The translations under genes and the position numbers were made by a program. A stretch of 37,301 bases of DNA from Streptomyces sp. NRRL B-3428. Lineage in GTDB: Bacteria > Actinomycetota > Actinomycetes > Streptomycetales > Streptomycetaceae. Under the pieces are notes generated by a model, which worked only from the letters and a program-made list of their open reading frames with translations, had not been told where the DNA came from and did no database searches. This document shows, one piece after another, positions 9,077-16,863 of this stretch (position 1 is its first letter; the number at the start of each line of letters is the position of its first letter). Location: the NCBI GenBank assembly GCA_000721375.1, contig JOGW01000033.1:1-37301 (forward strand), in the 5' to 3' direction.

Positions 9077-9277
9077 TGCGCAGCACTGACCGCAACCGTC
9101 CGCCTGGGCGCAGCGGACGGTGCTGTGTATCGATCGGAACACTGCGCAGCCGTGCTGTGCAGTGGCGTCGGGCTCGCATCGCGCAGCGCCGTCCCAGGTC
9201 GCTGCGCAGGTGACCAACCCGTGTGCCGTATGCGGGACGAAGACTGCGCAGCCGCTCGATGCGCACCGGGCTGCGCA
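9077..9277. repeat. Cluster of CTGCGCAG palindromes
   Basis: The palindrome CTGCGCAG occurs at 9142, 9202, 9244 and 9271, and the core TGCGCA also at 9077 and 9260, in a 200-bp stretch with no recognisable gene. It lies between two divergent element genes and beside the palindromic operator motifs. It could be a replication or transfer origin or a regulator-binding cluster. TGCGCA is also frequent inside the neighbouring gene, which weakens the case. Confidence 0.4.
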
Positions 9278-9344
9278 GCGTGATGAGACGAGATGGCGTG
9301 TGCAGCGCAGGAACAGCGATCAGGGATCGGGGACGGGAGAAGGG

Positions 9345-9372
9345 TGGTCGGGGTACTGGTCGGGCCGACCAG
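9345..9372. promoter_or_regulatory. Second copy of the 28-bp GGTCGG operator motif
   Basis: 26 of 28 bases match 8907-8934. It ends in a perfect 17-bp palindrome (9356-9372) with arms CTGGTCGG and CCGACCAG around one G. It lies about 190 bp upstream of the winged-helix gene and probably regulates it. Confidence 0.65.
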
Positions 9373-9564
9373 ATGCGTGCGGGCCGGACGTCATCAGATC
9401 GTGACGCGTGGTCGGGGAAAGCGGCCGGGGTTCCGGTCGACCTTCACCCGTGCACTGGGACACATGAGCCTCGCGCACGCCCAGCGACCCGCCGCTGCGG
9501 ACCGCACCTTCGTCCACGATTCGATCGCGGCCGCGTCGCGCGCCACCCCCGAGCGTGCGGTGCG

Positions 9565-10410
9565 ATGAGCGGCTTCGGGCAGGGCATCCAGCGCGGCGCG
9601 ATGGCGGGCGATCATTTCACGCAGATCTCTAACGCCCTCTTCCGCGACCCGCGCTTGAGTTTCAAAGCCAAAGGGATCTTCGGACTGATCTCCACCCACC
9701 GCGACGGCTGGCGCATCACGGTGAGTGAACTCGCGCGCCGTGGACGCGAAGGACGCGAGGCCGTCGCCAGCGGGCTGAGGGAACTTGAGCAGCACGGCTA
9801 CCTCACCCGCCACCGCGGCCGCCGCCCCGACGGCACCCTCGGCGACGCCGTCTACGCCATCACCGACATGCCGGCCCACCTCATCGACCTCCTCGACGCC
9901 ACCCCCGAGCCGAGAAGAACCCCCAGGCTAGAACCTGAAACGGGTTATCCAGCACAGGCTGAACCTGCGCAGGCTGAACCGGCAACTAAGAACACCAGAG
10001 ACAAGAAGACCATCAACAAGCAGAAGACCACCCCCCATCCGTCCGTCCGTACCGCGCGCACCCGCGACGACGAACCAGGACGGACGGACGGGAATACGCT
10101 CGGCCTGCAGGTGCTGCTCGCCATCGGCGCCCGACGGCCCGAACTCCTGCTCACCGGACAGGCCCTGCACGACCAAGGCCAAGTCGTCACCGACGTGCTG
10201 CGCGAGGGCTGGACCCTGGAACAGCTAGAGCACGTCATCACCGGCCGGCCCCTGCCCGACCCCATACTCACCACCGTCGGCGCGATCATCGCCGCCCGCT
10301 CAGGGCCGCGCGCAGCACCCCACCGCCCGCGCACGCCTCCGTGCGGGAGGGCGCCGTGCCGCACGCCGAGCGGGCAGCTGCGTCGGATCGCACCGTCGTC
10401 GAAGCGCTGA
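9565..10410 (+). CDS. Winged-helix DNA-binding protein of actinomycete conjugative elements (C-terminus frameshifted)
   Basis: 281 aa from ATG 9565 (MSGFGQGIQRGAMAGDHF). The N-terminal region HFTQISNALFRDPRLSFKA, then GIFGLISTHRDGW and VASGLRELEQHGYLTRHRG form a winged helix of the kind found in plasmid and element replication proteins. A Pro/Gln/Lys-rich linker (about 115-170) leads to a second helical domain, LGLQVLLAIGARRPELLLTG to ITGRPLPDPI. At 10299/10300 a single base appears to be missing: the expected continuation LRAARSTPPPAHASV lies in another frame and runs into the zinc ribbon at 10341-10595. The native protein was probably about 340 aa. Confidence 0.8.
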   Translation: MSGFGQGIQRGAMAGDHFTQISNALFRDPRLSFKAKGIFGLISTHRDGWRITVSELARRGREGREAVASGLRELEQHGYLTRHRGRRPDGTLGDAVYAITDMPAHLIDLLDATPEPRRTPRLEPETGYPAQAEPAQAEPATKNTRDKKTINKQKTTPHPSVRTARTRDDEPGRTDGNTLGLQVLLAIGARRPELLLTGQALHDQGQVVTDVLREGWTLEQLEHVITGRPLPDPILTTVGAIIAARSGPRAAPHRPRTPPCGRAPCRTPSGQLRRIAPSSKR

Positions 10411-10595
10411 CCCTGCGCGTGTTGCCTGAATGCGCCGGCTGCGGCCATCCCGGCCCCGCCAACGACAGCAACTTGTGCCCGGCCTGCCTCGACTGGCCGT
10501 TCTGCCGCACCTGCAAGGGGCCCACCCGGCGCCGCGCCCACCCCGACGGCACCGGCCAATGCACCACCTGCGCACCGCACACCGCGACCGCCTGA
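10341..10595 (+). pseudogene. Detached zinc-ribbon C-terminus of the winged-helix protein
   Basis: This frame reads TVVEALTLRVLPECAGCGHP, then NLCPACLDWPFCRTCKGPT and GTGQCTTCAPHTATA: four CxxC pairs, enough for two zinc sites. In homologues I recall, this segment is fused to the winged-helix domain. Here it sits in the frame that a one-base insertion near 10300 would restore. It could also start on its own at ATG 10341 (no convincing ribosome binding site), giving an 84-aa zinc protein overlapping the first gene. Confidence 0.6.
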
Positions 10596-10620
10596 TCCCC
10601 AACCTCGCCAGGAGAAGCCG

Positions 10621-10794
10621 ATGGACACACGCTTCGATCCCAGGACCGCGCGCCGTGATGTTCGTATGCCTTGGGGCTGGACGCGCTGGCACCCCGCACC
10701 CGGCAGCGACGACCAGATGCAACGCCATCAGATCGGTGTGCACCTGCGCCTGGAGTTCCACGACATCGGCGCGGTCGTGCACGTCCTGCGCTAG
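10621..10794 (+). CDS. Small ORF, 57 aa, probably a chimera with a methyltransferase remnant
   Basis: ATG 10621 follows AGGAGA by six bases, a good ribosome binding site. The first part (MDTRFDPRTARRDVRMPWGW to RHQIGVHL) looks like a small element-encoded protein following the winged-helix gene. The last residues (LEFHDIGAVVHVLR) match the C-terminal region of a class I SAM-dependent methyltransferase, whose homology continues beyond the stop. The small gene therefore appears to have lost its own end by fusion to another gene's debris. Confidence 0.5.
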   Translation: MDTRFDPRTARRDVRMPWGWTRWHPAPGSDDQMQRHQIGVHLRLEFHDIGAVVHVLR

Positions 10795-10923
10795 GTGATC
10801 TGGATGGTCCCCCGGGTTCACGGTCGAGGAGGATCTGCCCCGACTGTGCGTGCTGGACGAGCAGATCAGGTCCGAGGGTGCGTTGGCGCACAGCAGGCGG
10901 TTTCTGATTGTGGCGCGCAAGTA
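10736..10923 (+). pseudogene. SAM-dependent methyltransferase C-terminal remnant
   Basis: The plus strand reads FHDIGAVVHVLR, a TAG, VIWMVP and, after a one-base shift, GFTVEEDLPRLCVLDEQIRS and EGALAHSRRFLIVARK to the stop at 10923. Family members commonly show this order (DIGAVVxFLRKVIWxVPxFTV ... FLIEA). The TAG sits where a conserved Lys is expected (AAG to TAG). A nonsense mutation, a frameshift and loss of the whole catalytic N-terminus make it clearly dead. Confidence 0.7.
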
Positions 10924-11071
10924 GAGGTCGCAGGCTTGTTCAAGGTTCCTACAAGGTCGGCCGGGCACTGTGGCCTCCGGGCCGGATGGTCAGTGAACTC
11001 CTGTCCCTGCCAGTGCAGTTGAGGAGTTGGGTGCGGCAGTGCGCCCACGCCGGACGGGGGAATCGAAAGAC

Positions 11072-11620
11072 ATGGATCAGCTCATGAATCGGGTGGCCAA
11101 GCGCGCGGGTACGACAGCATTGGCCTTCGGTATCGCGCTGACGGGCACCATCGCTCTCGGCGCCAGCCCGGCAGCCGCCGCCTTCCAGTGCAACGCCAAC
11201 CGGCAGCACAAGGAGTTCCCGACGCCCGGCACGGACACCGACTTCTACATCAGGCTGTGTGTCCAGCGTGACTCGGGCAGCAACAAGTACGTCGCCTATG
11301 CCCTGGGCACCTGGTCGGACGGCGGCGGGGCCGTCACCAAGTTCGAGCAGTTCGACATCTACCTGCGGCTCGAGAAGAACGATGTGGCCCAGGGCAGCAG
11401 CTTCTGCAGGATGCGCCCGGCCATCAACCTTGTTTCGACATCGAACTTCGACCGCAACGGCGACTCCGGCGGCCTCGCGTTCGACTGCGACCTGGAAGCG
11501 ACGAAGACCTCCACCAGCAGGAACAACTGGACCGCCGACGCGTTCATCAAATACAACGTCAACAATGACGGCAAGGGCGAGCAGACCTGGTCCCTGGGGG
11601 GCACCGCCAGCATCGCCTAG
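11072..11620 (+). CDS. Secreted protein with two predicted disulfides
   Basis: 182 aa. A Sec signal peptide spans about 1-37: basic start, hydrophobic core TALAFGIALTGTIALGA, then ASPAAAA before FQCN. The mature part is about 145 residues with four Cys (FQCN, RLCVQ, SFCRM, FDCDL), which could form two disulfides. It has alternating beta-strand-like segments (YVAYALGTWSDGG, FDIYLRLEKND, WTADAFIKYNVNND). The start at ATG 11072 follows a GGGGA stretch. The protein resembles small secreted Streptomyces proteins of unknown role. It is a single gene followed by a strong hairpin terminator and is probably cargo of the mobile region. Confidence 0.8.
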   Translation: MDQLMNRVAKRAGTTALAFGIALTGTIALGASPAAAAFQCNANRQHKEFPTPGTDTDFYIRLCVQRDSGSNKYVAYALGTWSDGGGAVTKFEQFDIYLRLEKNDVAQGSSFCRMRPAINLVSTSNFDRNGDSGGLAFDCDLEATKTSTSRNNWTADAFIKYNVNNDGKGEQTWSLGGTASIA

Positions 11621-11643
11621 TGACGGCCTCACGCGGTGAATCC

Positions 11644-11684
11644 GCCCCGTGCCGCCCCGGCTTGACGGCCGGGGGGCGCGGGGC
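11644..11684 (+). terminator. Strong GC hairpin after the secreted protein gene
   Basis: GCCCCG and CCCCGGC on the left pair with GCCGGGG and CGGGGC on the right around a TTGAC loop. It starts 24 bp after the stop at 11620. Confidence 0.7.
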
Positions 11685-11820
11685 AGATTGGTCGGTCATG
11701 GATTGGACCGCGTAGGACACGGTCGGGCTCAAGTACTCGTGCATATCCGGGTGTTGGGTCAGGCGGCGTTCAGAGCCGATTTGATATGGGCCGTCACCGT
11801 GCTGGCTTTGGAGGTCTCGT

Positions 11821-11859
11821 TGGGAGTCGTTTCGCGATGAGTGTGGGAGTCGTTTCGCG
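11821..11859. repeat. Perfect 16-bp direct repeat, 23-bp period
   Basis: TGGGAGTCGTTTCGCG occurs at 11821-11836 and again at 11844-11859, separated by seven bases. The spacing is about two helical turns, as expected for cooperative binding by a regulator. It lies about 170-200 bp upstream of the next gene. Apart from the terminator and this repeat, the 404-bp gap 11621-12024 shows nothing recognisable. Confidence 0.65.
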
Positions 11860-12024
11860 TCCTTCGGCATGACCAATCGTGATGAGTTTTGATGTCAGTT
11901 TCACAACTTGGATCTTCGCCACTGCGTAGATCTGTGACGTGTGGCAGGCAGCTGTCGGGCGGGGAGCGGTTCCGGACCGTATTTCGCTGTCTACCAACAG
12001 CAAGATCGACTATGTTGCGATGCC

Positions 12025-12627
12025 GTGAGTGGCAGAGACCTGGCGGTGAATACTGCTGGATTCAATGGCGCGTGGAACAGGCCGTGGCCTGGATGCCCGC
12101 CAGAGGCTGGCCGTCTGCGTCACCGGTTCCCAGAGCGCTGGGTCCGCTTCTGCACCCTGCCGGATGGCAAGAGGTATGCGACCTCGGACGCCGAGCAAGC
12201 CGGGATTTTGCGTCGTCACCACGTACTTCTGGAGGATCTTCTCCGCGGCACCACACTTCGTGGCAGAGAACTGGTAGCGGTCACCTGCTCCTGGTCCGCG
12301 ACCAGTTCCCCGGCCCTGCGGGATAGTGCGGTTGCAGCCACGACGCCCGGGGCCGCGTACTGGCGAAGCGACGACCTGGCCACCGAGCCGGGATTCCACG
12401 CGTGGTGGCACTTCTACGTCTCCGCGACAGACCTGCGCGATCCCGCTCTGGATCGCCTCCTGCGCTGCGTGGCCGACGACATGACGGACGGCGTCAGCCT
12501 GATCGAGCCCGCATGTGGATGGGTTGTTCACCCCTACGACGGCGGCGTGGACGTCTTCGCGGAGAGCACCGCGGTTTGCGATGAACTCGCCAGCACCTAC
12601 TCCGCCTGGCTGTCACCGACGCTATAG
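12025..12627 (+). CDS. DUF3885-like protein
   Basis: About 200 aa from GTG 12025; GTG 12046 is an alternative. The N-terminus GAWNRPWPGCPPEAGRLRHR, WVRFCTLPDGKRYATSD and the C-terminal VHPYDGGVDVFAESTAVCDE with TYSAWLS fit my memory of DUF3885 proteins of Streptomyces. Those have no known activity and may be immunity-like. It is soluble, with no signal peptide. Its terminator at 12648 is excellent, so it is a single transcription unit. Confidence 0.6.
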   Translation: MSGRDLAVNTAGFNGAWNRPWPGCPPEAGRLRHRFPERWVRFCTLPDGKRYATSDAEQAGILRRHHVLLEDLLRGTTLRGRELVAVTCSWSATSSPALRDSAVAATTPGAAYWRSDDLATEPGFHAWWHFYVSATDLRDPALDRLLRCVADDMTDGVSLIEPACGWVVHPYDGGVDVFAESTAVCDELASTYSAWLSPTL

Positions 12628-12647
12628 GGGACATAACCCGGCTCCGG

Positions 12648-12684
12648 ACCGAATCGGGTGTTCAGGCATCACACCCGATTCGGT
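12648..12684 (+). terminator. Perfect 14-bp-arm hairpin terminator
   Basis: ACCGAATCGGGTGT (12648-12661) and its exact reverse complement (12671-12684) flank a nine-base loop, 21 bp after the stop at 12627. Confidence 0.85.
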
Positions 12685-12865
12685 AGATCCAGACCAGGAA
12701 CGGCGCTGCGTGGAATCCACTTCTGTTTGGTTCTGGCCGCCGGACTCGAATGATGTGAGGTCGGTCTATGGCACCGATCCGGGATCACTGTGGGCGGCGA
12801 TGACGGGATTGCCGTTGGAACGGCCGCAGCGGTGGTGGCTTCGATCTGGTGGGGATGGACGCTGC

Positions 12866-13036
12866 TCAGCCGGCCTGGGCTTGTTCGACCTGAGCCTTTG
12901 TGTGGGCCAAGCGGTAGGAGTCGGTGCCGGTGAGTGGTATCCACACTGTGGCGGATGGTCCGTTCTCCTTGATGTCCTCGAGTGCGGCCGCGCCCAGCGG
13001 CACCTCGGGCCCGAGCGCGGTGACCAGTGGATGCTG
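12866..13036 (-). pseudogene. Replication-relaxation protein, C-terminal remnant 1
   Basis: The minus strand reads QHPLVTALGPEVPLGAAALE, DIKENGPSATVWIPLTGTD and on to a stop at 12866. It aligns with the last ~45 residues of the intact relaxation protein encoded at 17265-18173 (QHPLVATFAREVPLGAAVLE). The final residues differ, so the tail has been replaced. Nothing upstream of QHPLV (about 13036) aligns. It is a dead fragment marking an earlier copy of the element. Confidence 0.8.
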
Positions 13037-13148
13037 CCTTGGCAAGGACCCCAGTGACTTTAAAACTCGTGAACATCACCCGACCGGGGGATCCGGGTGC
13101 CTCCCAAACCCATGAACAACTGGCTTCACGACCCGTGAATAGAGCCAG

Positions 13149-14606
13149 TCAGGGCGTGGTTTGGTGTTGGATCGCTTTGGCGAGTGTGTGGATGCCCTGG
13201 CGGATTTGGTGTTCGCTGACGTTGCCGAAGCCGAGTACGAGCGCGGGCGGGTGCGGGGACGGTTCGGGTTTTGTGTCTGCGGCCGTGAACCGGTAGTGGG
13301 CGAGTCCTTTGACCTTGACGCCCATGGTTGCTGCGGTCGCCGCGACGGTGTGTTCGGATGTCTCGTCGGGTAGGCGTAGCAGGGCGTGGCAGCCGGCTGC
13401 CAGGCCGTGCAGTCGGCCCGGTCCGAAGGCGAGTTCGGTCTCGGCTGCGAGCGTGTCCCGGCGTGCGCGGTAGATCTCCCGTACGCGTCGCAGGTGGCGG
13501 TCGAACCGGCCGGTTTCCATGAGTAGCGCCAGCGCCTCCTGGTCCAGGGCGGGGGCGCCGCGGCTGCTGAGCCGTTTCTCCTCGACGATCCCCGCCATGA
13601 ACCGCGGTGGCGCGAGCACCCATCCCAGCCGGATCGCGGGGGCGAGGGTCTTGCTGACCGATCCCAGAGCGATCACGCGGGCCGGGGCGAGGCCCTGCAG
13701 TGAGCCGACCGGCTGGCGGTCGTACCGGAACTCGGCGTCATAGTCGTCCTCGAGGATCACTCCGTCGACGTCGTGCGCCCAGGCGACCAGGTCGCGTCGC
13801 CGGGACGGGCCGAGCGCGACACCGGTGGGGCACTGGTGCGCCGGCGTCAGCAACACCGCCCGCGCCCCGCTCTCGCGCAGGCGGCCGACGTCCAGGCCGT
13901 GGTCGTCCACGGGCACCGGCACAGCATCAAGGCCGGCGCGGCGGGCGATGACGTCATGCTCGCGGGGGCCGGGATCCTCCAGCGCGATACTCCTGATGCC
14001 GTGCCGGGCCAGCACCTGGAGGGCGAAGGCCAGCCCCTGCCGGAATCCGGAGACGACGATCGTGTTCTCGGCGACCGCGCAGCCCGACCGGACGCGACGG
14101 TGGTAGGCGGTGACCACCTCCCTGAGATGCCGCGAACCGGCCGGGTTCTCGTCACTCAACTCGGCGGTCGGCAGCGTCCGTGTCGCCTCCGACACCGCCC
14201 AGCTCCAGTCGGCCAACGGCACCGAGCCGAGATCGGGAATGCCGTACTCGAAGTCGATCTCGGCCGGCCGGGACGGCGGCGTGGCCGGTGCGACGGCGGG
14301 TGCCTGCCCGACCGGCCCGCCGACAGGTTCGCCGGCCGGCATCGCGGCGACCCGGGTCCCGGAGCCGACCGCCGACTCGACGTACCCCTCGGCCAGCAAC
14401 TGCTCGTACACATCGACGATGGTGCCGCGGGAGACACCGAGCAGCTCGGCCAGGCGCCGGGTCGAGGGCAAGCGCTCTTTGGCACCGAGCCGTCGGTCGC
14501 GGATCGCTGCGCGCAGCTGATCCTGGATCTGCATCCCGAGCGGCCCGGCGCCACGGTCCAGCGCGACCAGGAGGTCGGGGCCACCGCGCGCCCATTGAAC
14601 TGTCAT
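13149..14606 (-). CDS. MocR-family (GntR/aminotransferase-like) PLP-dependent regulator
   Basis: 485 aa from ATG 14606. Residues about 25-95 form a GntR winged helix (DQLRAAIRDRRLGAKERLPS, then ELLGVSRGTIVDVYEQLLAE). Residues about 115-485 are a fold-type I aminotransferase-like domain with LEDPGPREHD, the cofactor-binding ILEDDYDAEFRYD and the PLP lysine Lys319 in SVSKTLAP. MocR/PdxR proteins bind PLP and switch neighbouring genes. It diverges from the EamA transporter with only 87 bp between the starts, so that transporter is the likely target. In some families MocR proteins paired with EamA transporters respond to vitamin B6 or amines; the ligand here is unknown. Confidence 0.92.
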   Translation of the reverse strand: MTVQWARGGPDLLVALDRGAGPLGMQIQDQLRAAIRDRRLGAKERLPSTRRLAELLGVSRGTIVDVYEQLLAEGYVESAVGSGTRVAAMPAGEPVGGPVGQAPAVAPATPPSRPAEIDFEYGIPDLGSVPLADWSWAVSEATRTLPTAELSDENPAGSRHLREVVTAYHRRVRSGCAVAENTIVVSGFRQGLAFALQVLARHGIRSIALEDPGPREHDVIARRAGLDAVPVPVDDHGLDVGRLRESGARAVLLTPAHQCPTGVALGPSRRRDLVAWAHDVDGVILEDDYDAEFRYDRQPVGSLQGLAPARVIALGSVSKTLAPAIRLGWVLAPPRFMAGIVEEKRLSSRGAPALDQEALALLMETGRFDRHLRRVREIYRARRDTLAAETELAFGPGRLHGLAAGCHALLRLPDETSEHTVAATAATMGVKVKGLAHYRFTAADTKPEPSPHPPALVLGFGNVSEHQIRQGIHTLAKAIQHQTTP

Positions 14607-14693
14607 GTCATCCACCAGTTCACCAAATGGTTCACTCCACGGGTCAGTGAGTGGACCTACAGACTGGACCGCATCGGCCCCAGGCTCAATGGC
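14607..14693. promoter_or_regulatory. Divergent promoter with TGGACC direct repeat
   Basis: TGGACC occurs at 14652-14657 and 14665-14670, a direct repeat with a 13-bp period; MocR proteins usually bind direct repeats. A CACC/GGTTCACTCC stretch lies toward the regulator start. Both promoters must lie in these 87 bp. Confidence 0.55.
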
Positions 14694-15533
14694 ATGAACT
14701 TCGGAATCCTTCTCGCCCTCACTTCGGCTCTCGCTTACGGCGCCGGGGACTTCCTCGGTGGCGTTGGTTCGCGACGGCACTCGTCCTGGCCGATCGTTCT
14801 GGTCGGGCAGGCCGCCGGCGCGCTCGTCATGCTCGTGGCCGGCCTGATGCTGCCGGGGAGCCCGGCAATATCGGACTTCGCCTGGGCGCTGCTGGCCGGT
14901 GTCGGCTCGGCGACCGGCAGCATCTTCCTGTTCCGCGGGCTCGCCCGGGGCCGGATGGGTCTCGTGGCGCCGATCTCGGCGGTCGGGGCGGCGGCCCTTC
15001 CCGTGCTGGTCGGAGTGGCCCTCGGTGAGCGCCCCGGCTGGCTGGTCTGGGTCGGTGTGCTCGCCGCACTTCCGGGGATCTGGCTGGTCTCCCGCGACAG
15101 CACATCGGATCGACAAGCACGTACGCGGGCAGGGCTCTTGGACGGCGCCCTCGCGGGCGCCGGCTTCGGGATCCTGTTCATCGCACTCGGCCAGGTCTCG
15201 GCCGACGCCGGTCTGCTGCCGCTTGCCGGCAACCAGCTGATCGGCGCGATCCTGACCGTCGCCGCTGCCGCTGGCCTCGGACAGTCATGGCGTCCTTGCC
15301 GCGGCGTGCTCGGCTGGGGCAGCGCCTCCGGTGTGCTCGGTGCCTCGGGCACCCTCGCGTTCATGGTCGCCACCCAGACGACCAGCCTCGGCATCGCCGG
15401 CGTCCTCGCCTCGCTCTACCCGGCCGTGACCGTCCTGCTCGCGGCCCGCGTGCTCGGAGAACGGATCGGCACCGGGCAACGCACCGGGATCGGGATCTGC
15501 ATCCTGGCCGTCGCCACCCTGGCACTCGGCTGA
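14694..15533 (+). CDS. EamA/DMT-family transporter
   Basis: 279 aa with ten predicted membrane helices in two repeats of five. Repeat one runs from MNFGILLALTSALAYGAGDF to about 130; repeat two starts at about 145 (LLDGALAGAGFGILFIALGQ) and ends GIGICILAVATLALG. Each repeat ends in the family signature (LVGVALGERPGWLVW; LLAARVLGERIGTGQ). EamA proteins export or import small metabolites across the cytoplasmic membrane. ATG 14694 is the start. It is divergent from the MocR gene and 32 bp before the RibD-type gene, so the two plus-strand genes are probably co-transcribed. Confidence 0.92.
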   Translation: MNFGILLALTSALAYGAGDFLGGVGSRRHSSWPIVLVGQAAGALVMLVAGLMLPGSPAISDFAWALLAGVGSATGSIFLFRGLARGRMGLVAPISAVGAAALPVLVGVALGERPGWLVWVGVLAALPGIWLVSRDSTSDRQARTRAGLLDGALAGAGFGILFIALGQVSADAGLLPLAGNQLIGAILTVAAAAGLGQSWRPCRGVLGWGSASGVLGASGTLAFMVATQTTSLGIAGVLASLYPAVTVLLAARVLGERIGTGQRTGIGICILAVATLALG

Positions 15534-15565
15534 ACCACACCATCTCGTAACGAAGGAGAACGACG

Positions 15566-16156
15566 ATGAACGACACCACACCGCAGACCGCAGCGGGCAA
15601 GGTGCTCTGGCACTTCTCGATGTCGCTGGACGGTTTCGTGGCGGGCCCGAACCACGAGATGGGCTGGATGGCCGGCGCAACGAACCGGCCGGGCCTGATC
15701 GAGGAGTACGTCACGACCACCGGTGCCGTGCTGGGCGGTCGAGTCGGCTGGGACGAATTCGGCGCGAACGGCGGCCGCCCGTACGGCGATGACTGGACCG
15801 GACACGTCTTCGTGCTCACCCACCACCCCCAGGACGCGAAACCCGCCGATGGCGTCACCTTCCTCAACTGTGACCTCGCGGAGGCGGTACGGATCGGGCT
15901 GGAGGCGGCCGGCGGCAAGAACCTCGAGGTCCTGTCCCCGACCGTCGGCCGTCAGCTACTCGAACTGGGACTGATCGACGAGATCGACCTCCACATCGCA
16001 CCGGTCCTGCTCGGCGAGGGCATCCGGCTGTACGACAACCCGGGCAGCCGGCCGATCCACCTCCACCGGGCCGACAGCGCCGACCCCGGCTCGGAAGTGA
16101 ACGTGCGGTACCGACCCACCACCATCGAACGCCCGCAACCGAGCAACGCCCAGTAG
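15566..16156 (+). CDS. Dihydrofolate reductase / RibD C-terminal family protein
   Basis: 196 aa. The N-terminus KVLWHFSMSLDGFVAGPNHE is the family's signature strand and loop, GAVLGGRVGWDEF follows, and PTVGRQLLELGLIDEIDLHI plus APVLLGEGIRLYD is the characteristic C-terminal core. These NADPH-dependent reductases resemble the riboflavin pathway enzyme RibD and DHFR, but most stand-alone members have unknown substrates. GAAGGAG precedes the ATG at the right distance. Its place after the transporter suggests the pair handles one metabolite under MocR control. Confidence 0.9.
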   Translation: MNDTTPQTAAGKVLWHFSMSLDGFVAGPNHEMGWMAGATNRPGLIEEYVTTTGAVLGGRVGWDEFGANGGRPYGDDWTGHVFVLTHHPQDAKPADGVTFLNCDLAEAVRIGLEAAGGKNLEVLSPTVGRQLLELGLIDEIDLHIAPVLLGEGIRLYDNPGSRPIHLHRADSADPGSEVNVRYRPTTIERPQPSNAQ

Positions 16157-16383
16157 TCCCAGCCAGCAGCGGAGCCGACAGCACCCCTCACCTTCGCGAG
16201 TGGTACCGCGAGCGGGACCTGCTCCTGCTCCCCAGCGGCCTCAAGGCGACTGCTGGATCGCTTCGACCGCAACCCTTGATCTGCACATCACCCGGAACGA
16301 CCGGCCCAACACACCTGCACGCACAGCACCTCGGATCGCGGGAGGCAGATGTGAAAGGGCCGGGCGTTCCGCCGACCCCTCTC

Positions 16384-16728
16384 TTACAGCTCAGTCCAGG
16401 GGCGTGGGGTGCCGCCGGTGAGTGGTATCCACATTGCGGCGGATGGTCCGTTTTCCTCGATGTCTTCGAGGACGGCAGCGCCCAGCTGCACTTCGCGGGC
16501 GAAAGTGACGAGTGGGTGCTGTTGGGTCATGTCTTGCAGGTCGCTGATGCGGTTGTTGAGGCGTCCGCGGGTGGCGCCGGTGAGGATAAATAGCACGCGT
16601 GGGAACACTGGGTACCAGCGCAGCCAGGCAGGCCCCGCGCTGGGGGGCCGTCGGCGGCTGACGGTCGGGGCTTGGTAGCGGAACAGCCGCGCGTAGTCGA
16701 TGAGTTTCGCGGCCAGGCGTTCGCTACC
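16384..16728 (-). pseudogene. Replication-relaxation protein, C-terminal remnant 2
   Basis: The minus strand reads SERLAAKLIDYARLFRYQAP, AWLRWYPVFPRVLFILTGAT, LNNRISDLQDMTQQHPLVTF and ends GGTPRPWTEL, stop TAA at 16384. This matches the last ~112 residues of the intact protein at 17265-18173, including its exact end. Homology stops abruptly near 16728, where an IS110-type transposase tail begins on the other strand, so that insertion or a later deletion removed the first two thirds of the gene. Confidence 0.9.
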
Positions 16729-16863
16729 CTGTCCGATCCCGCATCGCGGACCTGCTACGACAAGAAGATGGCCCAGGGCAAGCACCAAACCCAGGCTCTG
16801 CTCTGCCTCGCCAGACGACGCGCTGACGTCCTCTTCGCCATGCTCCGTGACGGAACCTTCTAG
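16726..16863 (+). mobile_element. IS110-family transposase C-terminal stub
   Basis: The plus frame gives LSDPASRTCYDKKMAQGKHQ, TQALLCLARRRADVLFAMLR and DGTF to the stop at 16861-16863. This is the conserved C-terminus of IS110/IS116/IS902 transposases (DEDD type). Its catalytic N-terminal domain and central region are absent. Confidence 0.8.

Noticed and set aside
14607..15116. N-terminal extension of the MocR gene by 170 codons
   Set aside because: It lies antisense to the EamA transporter; family proteins begin at the winged helix near ATG 14606.
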